Assembly: GCA_014523665.1 (NCBI GenBank)
Contig: JAATVR010000069.1
Coordinates: forward strand, 1 to 10,401
DNA from: Nitrososphaerales archaeon TH526
GTDB taxonomy: Archaea; Thermoproteota; Nitrososphaeria; Nitrososphaerales; Nitrososphaeraceae
Direction of reading: 5' to 3'
DNA: 10,401 nucleotides
Under the pieces are notes generated by a model. It did not search any database. It was not told where the DNA came from and was given only the letters and a program-made list of their open reading frames with translations. This document shows, piece after piece, positions 6,066-10,401 of the stretch. Numbering within the stretch: the first letter of the stretch is position 1; the number at the start of each line of letters is the position of its first letter. The translations under genes were made by a program, and so were the position numbers.

Positions 6066-6500
6066 TTGGTGAAATCGGATTTTGGAGACCACAATTGGAT
6101 ATTAGTGCATGGATTAGGAATCAAATGCTGGAGACGAAAGTCTAGATTACCAATAACTCTAATAATGAGAGCAGAGTATTCTGAATCGAACAACTCAAAA
6201 ATGATCGCGCTCGACTTACTACGTCATACGAATATCAACTTGCCACCAGCCAGGGGAATTGATAGTGATGACGAACAAGTGATGTTCAATTTTAGTGAAG
6301 AAGCTGTGATTGGTTCCAATAACGAGTCCAATTCTACGGTTTTGGTACCTGCAAGTCCTTGGTTGGATCAAGGCTCGAATTCTAGTATGAGAAAATGCTC
6401 GAGACTTCTATATGGGAAAAAAGGAGTGGCTGAAGAAGGAAAATTTAGTCTACCGAATGATACTGACGGTAATTCGGATGGGATAACTGTTCAATGGTGA
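6066..6500 (+). CDS. Hypothetical polar protein paired with a membrane protein
   Basis: An open frame of 144 codons with no recognised domain. The C-terminal two thirds are polar, rich in Ser, Asn, Asp and Gly, with few hydrophobic runs (for example NNESNSTVLVP and PNDTDGNSDG), suggesting a partly disordered or secreted-side protein; no signal peptide is seen. The start is uncertain. TTG at 6066 (or GTG at 6069) has GAGGA at 6053-6057 about eight bases ahead and an AT-rich AAATATGG near 6035-6042. An ATG at 6165 (MRAEYSES) or 6201 (MIALDLLRH) would give 111 or 99 residues. The segment before 6165 reads less like protein and overlaps an opposite-strand frame. The stop lies 11 nt before the next gene, which suggests a two-gene transcript. 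Confidence 0.5.
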   Translation: MVKSDFGDHNWILVHGLGIKCWRRKSRLPITLIMRAEYSESNNSKMIALDLLRHTNINLPPARGIDSDDEQVMFNFSEEAVIGSNNESNSTVLVPASPWLDQGSNSSMRKCSRLLYGKKGVAEEGKFSLPNDTDGNSDGITVQW

Positions 6501-6511
6501 ATTATTGAGGT

Positions 6512-6913
6512 ATGAATTCTACAAATCCTACAAAATCTGATCGTTCAATCGCGCCGCATGGAGACCGACCGCTTTCTTACAATTGGGTGTTCGCCATTGG
6601 AATTACGATGATCCTATTAGGAGTAATATTATTTGCTTTAAGAGCAGCTCTGATTAGCCTTGTGATTATAATTATAGGAATTTCTCTATTTACAGCCTGG
6701 CTTTACCTAAGCGCAAGGTTGAAGGAATCAAAGAATTTTCTCCAAAATGGCGGTTTGCCAAATAAACAAGTTCAGGCAGGATCGAATGAGGAGTGCATTT
6801 GCGCTATTTGTAAGCATAAAGTATCGAGCACTTGCCTTAATGAAAATTGTGCTTGTTGCATTCTGATGAAAGACGATAGCGTGGTAGGACATTCTAACAA
6901 TCCATTACAATGA
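6512..6913 (+). CDS. Two-span membrane protein with C-terminal cysteine cluster
   Basis: A 133-residue protein. After a polar N-terminus (1-22) come two hydrophobic segments, about 24-43 (NWVFAIGITMILLGVILFAL) and 46-66 (ALISLVIIIIGISLFTAWLYL), forming a hairpin with both ends on the same side. The tail carries seven cysteines in 22 residues: C95, C97, C100, C108, C113, C115 and C116, with H102, in a C-x-C-x2-C-x-H...C-x4-C-x-CC pattern. That looks like a zinc-binding or other metal-binding knuckle, probably cytoplasmic. It does not match a zinc finger I can name. The gene lies 11 nt after the preceding ORF; GAGG at 6507-6510 is very close to the ATG, so translation may be coupled. No later methionine gives a better start. 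Confidence 0.75.
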   Translation: MNSTNPTKSDRSIAPHGDRPLSYNWVFAIGITMILLGVILFALRAALISLVIIIIGISLFTAWLYLSARLKESKNFLQNGGLPNKQVQAGSNEECICAICKHKVSSTCLNENCACCILMKDDSVVGHSNNPLQ

Positions 6914-7147
6914 GATAATTTGTGGCCGCATTACATGATCTCTCCACATCGAATATCTTCTCCCAAGAACAGAAATAGGGAGTCGATAAAATATTGAGTG
7001 AAATGCGCAGGCCATCAGGCTTTTAGACTCCTATTCACACGTTCGAATGGCTAGCCCTATGCTGATGATGCCGTCATCAATAACTAAGCGAAATCAACAG
7101 TTGAAACCGCTCTGATATTGAAATGCAATTAATTGTAGTCTTGCCAG
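6914..7147. other. Convergent spacer with a 6-bp hairpin
   Basis: This is the space between two convergent genes and has no ORF of note. It contains a perfect inverted repeat, TGATGA (7063-7068) and TCATCA (7074-7079), with a 5-nt loop TGCCG. The TGATGA also resembles a C box and a CTGA follows at about 7112, but no matching terminal stem or D'/C' pair is visible, so I do not call a C/D RNA. Confidence 0.4.
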
Positions 7148-7579
7148 TTATTGGTTCCTATACTTCACCACTCGAACATCTCCATCGTTTGCTGTTAGAA
7201 TGATTCGGTCAAATTCTAGTTCACTTGGATTTGGAGAAGAAAACACAGATGCAAAAGGCCCAATATTTCCCAGGTTCTGGGGAACTCCGTTCTCTCCAAA
7301 CTGAACCACTACATTGTTCAGTGAATCGAAGTTATTGTTACTGATTTTTGCCGTAATTGAACCAATCAATCCTCCACGTTCTACTATTTCGATGCTTACT
7401 CCTACTCTTGGAATGAACACCGACAATACAACCAGAGCTACAACTACAATACCTATTATTAGACCGACCTTTGCAATTTTTATATAATTTCTTATTACTT
7501 TACCTCGAAGACCATCTTCCTGAAATTTGTCTTCGTCCCATCTATCATCCATTTGGAATACACCTATAGTCATGGGCAT
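7148..7579 (-). CDS. Membrane-anchored protein with an outer beta domain, unknown function
   Basis: A 143-residue protein: an acidic, charged N-terminus (DDRWDEDKFQEDG), a basic stretch (RGKVIRNYIKIAK, 25-37), one transmembrane segment at about 38-56 (VGLIIGIVVVALVVLSVFI), then about 85 residues that look beta-rich (VGVSIEIVERGG, SITAKISNNN, VVVQFGENG, DRIILTANDGD). Positive charges before the span predict the N-terminus inside and the C-terminal domain outside the cell. The outer domain may be an Ig/CARDB-like beta sandwich, but that is a guess from strand spacing. ATGs at 7579, 7573 and 7552 are all in frame. A TATA-like TATTTAAGG at about 7623-7631 and AAGGA about 10 nt before 7579 favour the first or second. 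It converges on the 6512-6913 gene and appears monocistronic. Confidence 0.75.
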   Translation of the reverse strand: MPMTIGVFQMDDRWDEDKFQEDGLRGKVIRNYIKIAKVGLIIGIVVVALVVLSVFIPRVGVSIEIVERGGLIGSITAKISNNNFDSLNNVVVQFGENGVPQNLGNIGPFASVFSSPNPSELEFDRIILTANDGDVRVVKYRNQ

Positions 7580-7620
7580 CTATTTGCATCCTTCTACTCT
7601 CCGGCATCTTAAAGCCACCT

Positions 7621-7632
7621 ACCTTAAATAGG
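7621..7632 (-). promoter_or_regulatory. TATA-like box of the 7148-7579 gene
   Basis: On the minus strand the AT-rich TACCTATTTAAGGT is centred about 48 nt before the ATG at 7579, giving a predicted leader of about 20 nt. It sits in an imperfect dyad, TACC...GGTA (7620-7634), which could be incidental. Confidence 0.35.
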
Positions 7633-7760
7633 TACAGCTAGAAATAAAGAATTCACGATATAATCTGCAGATCCTCAAAATGGTCCATACTTCCAATTTG
7701 GAAATAACAGGAGAATTGGAATTGAATTCTGAAACCAAAAGTTTCCCTCTTCATTAGTAT

Positions 7761-7991
7761 TCACCTTCTTAATTGAAAATTAACTTCAAACATCGTAATA
7801 ATGTCCCTGATGTTTTCGTCTGAGGCAAAGCTGCAGATTGTAATCCACTTTCTATTTTTCCTCCCCATAATTTGGCAAATCGCCTTAGGATTATCAGAGA
7901 TCACTTCTACCCTCACTTCATACTTGTTTCTTAATTTTTCCTCCAGGATGGTCGCAATTCCACTGGTAGCTTGTATTGTAATTTTACGCAT
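7761..7991 (-). CDS. Small hypothetical alpha/beta protein, 76 residues
   Basis: The protein starts MRKITIQATSGIATILEEKL and has an apparent beta-alpha-beta-beta-alpha order: strand RKITIQ (2-7), helix IATILEEKLRN (12-22), strand YEVRVEVIS (24-32), a second pair with RKWITICSF (47-55), and a C-terminal helix ENIRDIITMF (59-68). It has no membrane segment, no signal peptide, and two scattered cysteines (C39, C53). I do not recognise the family. An 82-codon ORF on the opposite strand (7801-8049) is hydrophobic and compositionally worse, so the minus strand is preferred. An AT-rich TTATTAA near 8036-8042 might be its promoter, or it could be co-transcribed with the gene at 8115-8309, 123 nt upstream on the same strand. 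Confidence 0.6.
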   Translation of the reverse strand: MRKITIQATSGIATILEEKLRNKYEVRVEVISDNPKAICQIMGRKNRKWITICSFASDENIRDIITMFEVNFQLRR

Positions 7992-8114
7992 TTCCCTAGA
8001 TATCTGGATCGGTATGGACGTGATAATTCTTTCGTTAATAAGGCCCTAAACAGATCAGGTTATTTTAGATTGTAAATGGAAAATCAATTATGGTGTAATA
8101 GAATGCAAAATATC

Positions 8115-8309
8115 TTATTTTTTTGATCTTTCTAACTGGCCTATAATACCCCGCAGGTTATCCTGGATCTCTTCTATTGCATTACCTTGATAATCCGTTC
8201 TACTTTCAATGTCTACTAACTTATTTATTACAACTAATAGACTACTTATTGGGTCATCGAGATCAGTTCGCGGCCTACCTATTGCCATTGAGGCATCCTC
8301 CTCGTTCAT
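8115..8309 (-). CDS. Small hypothetical helical protein, 64 residues
   Basis: A polar N-terminus (MNEEDASMAIGRPRTDLDDP) is followed by about 40 residues that read as amphipathic helix with spaced Ile, Leu and Val (SSLLVVINKLVDIES, NAIEEIQDNLRGIIGQLER), suggesting a short coiled coil or helical hairpin that oligomerises. There is no cysteine or membrane span. The start is debatable. ATG at 8309 is only about 22 nt from a TATA-like AATAAAT at 8328-8334, so transcription may begin at or just after it. ATG at 8288 (MAIGRPR) has GAGGAGG eight bases ahead, the strongest Shine-Dalgarno in this half of the window, and would give 57 residues. The family is not recognised. It may share a transcript with 7761-7991. 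Confidence 0.6.
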   Translation of the reverse strand: MNEEDASMAIGRPRTDLDDPISSLLVVINKLVDIESRTDYQGNAIEEIQDNLRGIIGQLERSKK

Positions 8310-8326
8310 CAGAGATACACATGATC

Positions 8327-8336
8327 CATTTATTGA
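8327..8336 (-). promoter_or_regulatory. TATA-like box of the 8115-8309 gene
   Basis: CAATAAATGG on the minus strand is centred about 22 nt before the ATG at 8309 and 43 nt before the ATG at 8288. The usual 26-nt spacing places the transcript start near 8305, which slightly favours the downstream ATG with its GAGGAGG. Confidence 0.35.
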
Positions 8337-8661
8337 GATATCTATACTTTACGAGCGCCTAACTGGCCCAATGGCGTTTACCTAGCATAAACGTTCAAGA
8401 CGCAATAGCAACATGGACGGTGCATCTAGACCTATTGATGGTGCTCGATACACTGACTCATATCTTTGATATGCAAATATTCTGAAAAACACTCTCGATC
8501 ATGTGAGTAATCAATCGTGCTCCATTTGTTTAGATTTATTAATACTAATACCATTGGGCTCGATTGTCGATTTTAGTTAATTAATCTTCATTCTTTATAA
8601 GGGTGAACTAGATCTTTTAGTCTCCTTCCATGTTCGTCATATTACCAGGAATTTGAACCAG
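8337..8661. other. Spacer between the small genes and tRNA-Cys
   Basis: No gene is visible; the longest sensible plus-strand ORF, from ATG at 8413, has 18 codons. There is a perfect inverted repeat, CGTTTA (8375-8380) and TAAACG (8388-8393), with a 7-nt loop, about 65 bp upstream of the gene at 8115-8309, in a position that could serve as an operator. The part next to the tRNA is its 3' trailer; no long T-run is seen there. Confidence 0.4.
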
Positions 8662-8747
8662 AGGTGGGGAAGGGATTCGAACCCTTATAGATTCGCTCGC
8701 TACATTCAATTCTGCAGGCGAACGCATAGCCGCTCTGCCACCCCACC
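8662..8747 (-). tRNA. tRNA-Cys (GCA) with a 14-nt intron
   Basis: All arms fold. The acceptor stem is GGTGGGG with CCCCACC (7 bp), the D stem is GCA/TGC with a GG-containing loop, the anticodon stem is TTCGC/GCGAA, the variable region is five bases, and the T arm is AAGGG-TTCGAAT-CCCTT. The base after the acceptor stem is T, giving U73, the cysteine discriminator. The spliced anticodon loop reads CTGCAGA with anticodon GCA (8713-8715). The loop is interrupted after position 37 by 14 bases (8698-8711). The D-arm layout matches archaeal tRNA-Cys such as that of Methanocaldococcus. No CCA is encoded, so it must be added. A TATA-like AT-rich stretch is at 8801-8812. Confidence 0.95.
8698..8711 (-). 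other. tRNA-Cys intron (canonical 37/38, bulge-helix-bulge)
   Basis: The intron reads AATTGAATGTAGCG. The pre-tRNA forms the splicing motif: a 4-bp central helix CTGC/GTAG (one G-U pair), a 3-base bulge AGA cut as AG^A on the 5' side, and a 3-base bulge CGA cut as CG^A on the 3' side, next to the anticodon stem. The outer helix on the intron side is only two pairs (AT/AT) closed by a TGA loop. It is cut by the archaeal tRNA splicing endonuclease. Confidence 0.88.
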
Positions 8748-8800
8748 TTTCATGCTTTGCGTGTCAATGACCAAGCAAGATCGTACTAAGATTTCTACGA

Positions 8801-8812
8801 TTATTTAAATTA
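8801..8812 (-). promoter_or_regulatory. TATA-like box of tRNA-Cys
   Basis: On the minus strand TAATTTAAATAA lies about 54-65 nt before the mature 5' end of the tRNA. The predicted start of transcription would leave a 5' leader of about 30 nt for RNase P to remove. Confidence 0.35.
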
Positions 8813-8949
8813 AATCCTATTGAATGTTTCAGGACTGAATATTGGATAGGAGATTTGTAAAACAGCAGGGTAAAATTCTAATAGTATTCAAATTATTAAG
8901 CAACCAAAACTAAACAAATCAGAGCGGCGGTTTAGCTCGATTTTAGAGA

Positions 8950-9276
8950 TCATACTATCATGTCATTTTCAGTGGTCTTCTTCCTATGGCATTCCCAGCA
9001 CAGTAGTTGCATATTTCCGATGTCGAAAACTGGTCCCCCTTTAGATATAGGAATGATATGGTCTACTGTAAGCAAAGCAATAGGAAAATATTTACCACAT
9101 CCAAACTTGGAATATTTATTGTCCACACCTTGGACAGCTGAGACGCAATAGCTAGGATTACATCTAGATCCATACTTTTTTGCTAGAGTGGTCTTATAAT
9201 TTTGTCGCGTAGAAGGCGGAAGCTGATACCAAGAGTCTCCACTTTTGCCAGCAACATAAATTCTTTTGATTACCAT
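8950..9276 (-). CDS. HNH endonuclease-like protein, 108 residues
   Basis: The C-terminal half is a clear HNH (beta-beta-alpha metal) motif: LTVDHIIPISKGG (69-81) with D72/H73 as catalytic pair, N88 in NMQLLC, and CWECHRKK (93-100) with zinc cysteines C93/C96 and H97. The first zinc pair may be C39/C44 (C-x4-C rather than C-x2-C), and C60 lies in an insert of about 25 residues before the DHI motif, so the finger is atypical. The N-terminus is basic (KRIYVAGKSGD, STRQNYKTTLAKKYGSR) and could bind DNA. It is a free-standing gene next to tRNA-Cys, not inside an intron. Such proteins act as homing, restriction or repair nucleases; which is unknown. ATG at 9276 has a TATA-like element about 40 nt upstream. 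Confidence 0.88.
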   Translation of the reverse strand: MVIKRIYVAGKSGDSWYQLPPSTRQNYKTTLAKKYGSRCNPSYCVSAVQGVDNKYSKFGCGKYFPIALLTVDHIIPISKGGPVFDIGNMQLLCWECHRKKTTENDMIV

Positions 9277-9308
9277 GATTCAACGAGTAAAATGAGTAGG
9301 GAATATGC

Positions 9309-9320
9309 ATAAATAAAATG
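9309..9320 (-). promoter_or_regulatory. TATA-like box of the HNH gene
   Basis: On the minus strand TTTTATTTATGC lies about 33-44 nt before the ATG at 9276 and predicts a leader of about 12 nt. There is no clear Shine-Dalgarno. Confidence 0.35.
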
Positions 9321-10069
9321 TTTGCTTCTCTGACATAGTAGTTGAATTACACCAGATAAAATAAAATACTTAACTTGGCTATTTTACACAACGCTATTTC
9401 GATTCTATTTGATACACTATCCGAGGGACCTTGTGTTATCGCAGAACTAGACAATATTTTTAGTTGGCCAGATAGTACTGAACTCAAATTAATTGATTTT
9501 TGTTATCTGTCGTACGTATCATATCATACTATCATATCATACTATGTTCCCCTTCAGAAGTAACGACCTAACAGAATGGTCTCTGATCTAGGTATCTGCA
9601 TTTCTAGTTAGTTGTTTGTCCAATCCAAAACTCTGCCATTAATACCTCTTTCAAATTACTTTACGTTTCGGTGTGACAAGTCGTCACGAATTCGTTCTAC
9701 CTATGACATGCTCCAGTGGTTAAAGGTGTACTTTCATACAGCCACCAAGAGGACATGATGTAAGAATCTATTTGCACAGATACCTGTTCTATCTCATGGT
9801 TGGTAGCAGTGTAATTGCTTGACCACGATTTCTAATTGCTATACCAGCTATGATTAAGTGCGTTTCGCAACAGCTTTATTTTTTAACTGAGAGGCATTCT
9901 GTCAATCTTTGCCCTGATTCTATTGGACAATTTTTTTGACTCAGGCCAGCATCAAATGTGCTTATGTGTTTAAGCGTTGAAATACCAATAAATTCTGAAA
10001 AGACTAGGCAGCGTAATCATTACATTCCACTAGTTGGCACATTTTCTATTTCGACCTATCTTAGAATCG
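9321..10069. other. Long gene-poor region before the Rieske gene
   Basis: About 750 bases with no convincing gene. A 62-codon plus-strand ORF at 9375-9563 has only a TTG start, no ribosome binding site, and ends inside a simple tandem repeat, so I leave it out. A GTG ORF from 9958 runs into the antisense of the Rieske gene and looks like a shadow. Minus-strand ORFs here are under 20 codons. A short dyad, GTGAC (9673-9677) with GTCAC (9683-9687), and T-runs near 9880-9886 and 9930-9938 are the only other structure seen. A D-arm-like CCAGTGGTTAAAGG near 9714-9727 is not part of a tRNA. Confidence 0.45.
9517..9545. repeat. 13-bp tandem repeat, just over two copies
   Basis: TATCATATCATAC occurs at 9517-9529 and again exactly at 9530-9542, followed by TAT. 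Within the unit, ATCAT is itself repeated. It is probably a slippage product. It lies in a region without a convincing gene. Confidence 0.85.
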
Positions 10070-10401
10070 TTAAACTGGCTCCTCGCCTTGGACAGAATCG
10101 ACGAAAACCCCGTTGTCGTGTTCATCAATCTTATACAATCTCAAGTCCCCTGAATTTCGCCAATTAGGACTCTGCTCCATCCAGCTATCTTCCTTTTTCC
10201 AAGATTTCATGTTTTCTAATGCACCTGTGAATATATTATACTCATATCCGTGCATATAGCACACTATGTTATTACCATTAAAATGTCCCTTCGATAAGGA
10301 GGCCCCTCGGTGGGGACATGAATTGCTGCAAGCGAATAGCCTGTCATCTCTTCTTCCTACGAGGATATCCCTATTGTTAATTGTGAAAACACTCAAAGAA
10401 T
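10070..10401 (-). CDS. Rieske [2Fe-2S] ferredoxin domain protein (5'-truncated)
   Basis: Both cluster-binding boxes are present. Numbered from the TTG at 10396, box 1 is CPHRGASLSKG (C27, H29) and box 2 is CYMHGYEY (C46, H49), spaced as in soluble Rieske ferredoxins and the Rieske domains of oxygenases. It should carry a [2Fe-2S] cluster held by two Cys and two His and pass electrons to an oxygenase or other redox partner. No membrane anchor is visible in the part present, unlike the cytochrome bc1/b6f Rieske subunits. The C-terminal tail of about 35 residues, after the second box, is hydrophilic. The frame stays open through the window edge; the only start seen, TTG at 10396, would miss the first strand of the fold, so the true start is probably beyond 10401. 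Its partner lies outside the window or elsewhere. Confidence 0.9.
   Translation of the reverse strand, partial: SLSVFTINNRDILVGRRDDRLFACSNSCPHRGASLSKGHFNGNNIVCYMHGYEYNIFTGALENMKSWKKEDSWMEQSPNWRNSGDLRLYKIDEHDNGVFVDSVQGEEPV

Noticed and set aside
5909..6193. 94-codon minus-strand ORF
   Set aside because: It overlaps the better plus-strand frame at 6066-6500, lacks a promoter or ribosome binding site, and its composition (many Ser, Asn, Tyr and isolated Cys) is not protein-like for this genome.
7063..7116. Possible C/D box guide RNA (TGATGA ... CTGA)
   Set aside because: The boxes are about 45 nt apart, but there is no terminal stem, the C box lacks the purine at its first position, and no internal D'/C' boxes are seen.
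7680..7757. 25-codon plus-strand micro-ORF starting MVHTSNLEITGELEL
   Set aside because: It is protein-like with a TATA-like GATATAATC nearby, but the spacing (about 20 nt) is short, it is tiny, and nothing else supports it.
7801..8049. 82-codon plus-strand hydrophobic ORF
   Set aside because: It is the antisense of the 7761-7991 gene, and its hydrophobicity follows from the opposite strand's codons. No promoter fits it.
9375..9563. 62-codon plus-strand ORF with TTG start
   Set aside because: It has no ribosome binding site and no motif, and its 3' part is a 13-bp tandem repeat coding YHTIISYY-like residues.
9690..9790. Possible tRNA (D-arm-like CCAGTGGTTAAAGG)
   Set aside because: No T-loop, acceptor stem or anticodon stem can be formed around it.
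1..10401. CRISPR array, insertion sequence, integrase or defence island
   Set aside because: No regularly spaced repeats, transposase or integrase motifs, or terminal inverted repeats were seen. The HNH gene alone is not enough.

Overview
The window looks like a gene-sparse stretch of a mesophilic archaeal chromosome, most likely Nitrososphaerota (Thaumarchaeota), perhaps Nitrososphaerales. The case rests on a single-domain archaeal histone, a J-domain/ferredoxin fusion of the kind known from Thaumarchaeota and green plastids, a tRNA-Cys with a bulge-helix-bulge intron, TATA-like boxes close to start codons in place of bacterial promoters, and small membrane and cysteine-rich proteins. Base composition is moderately AT-rich. 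The lineage is an inference; no 16S rRNA or ammonia-oxidation gene is present.

Layout. 1-421 holds no intact gene but contains a possible frameshifted small ORF on the minus strand. The plus strand then carries the histone (435-662), a TatD-type metal hydrolase (871-1668), a sugar-phosphate nucleotidyltransferase (1969-2760), the DnaJ-ferredoxin fusion (3095-3796) and a 53-residue single-span membrane protein (3974-4135). A 59-codon GTG ORF on the minus strand (4223-4402) is plausible. A nitrilase-family carbon-nitrogen hydrolase lies on the minus strand (4713-5549). A plus-strand pair follows: an unrecognised polar protein (6066-6500) and a two-span membrane protein with a cysteine cluster (6512-6913). 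Then come, all on the minus strand, a membrane-anchored protein (7148-7579), two small orphans (7761-7991, 8115-8309), tRNA-Cys(GCA) with a 14-nt intron (8662-8747), an HNH nuclease (8950-9276) and a Rieske ferredoxin domain cut by the window edge (10070-10401). 9277-10069 has no convincing gene.

The genes do not form one pathway. Most appear to be single transcription units, each with its own TATA-like element: chromatin (histone), nucleotide-sugar supply, protein quality control with a redox or Fe-S link, amide/nitrile chemistry, and several lineage-specific small proteins. The only tight pair is 6066-6500/6512-6913.

The points most worth a second look are the missing ATG of the DnaJ-ferredoxin gene, which is preceded by a chain of tiny stop-start-coupled ORFs with good Shine-Dalgarno sequences; similar short ORFs overlapping other starts; the unlisted small proteins at 3974-4135 and 4223-4402; the Cys-cluster membrane protein with its unknown partner; and the minimal tRNA intron. 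I did not find a clear multi-gene novel system such as a defence island, CRISPR array or prophage.
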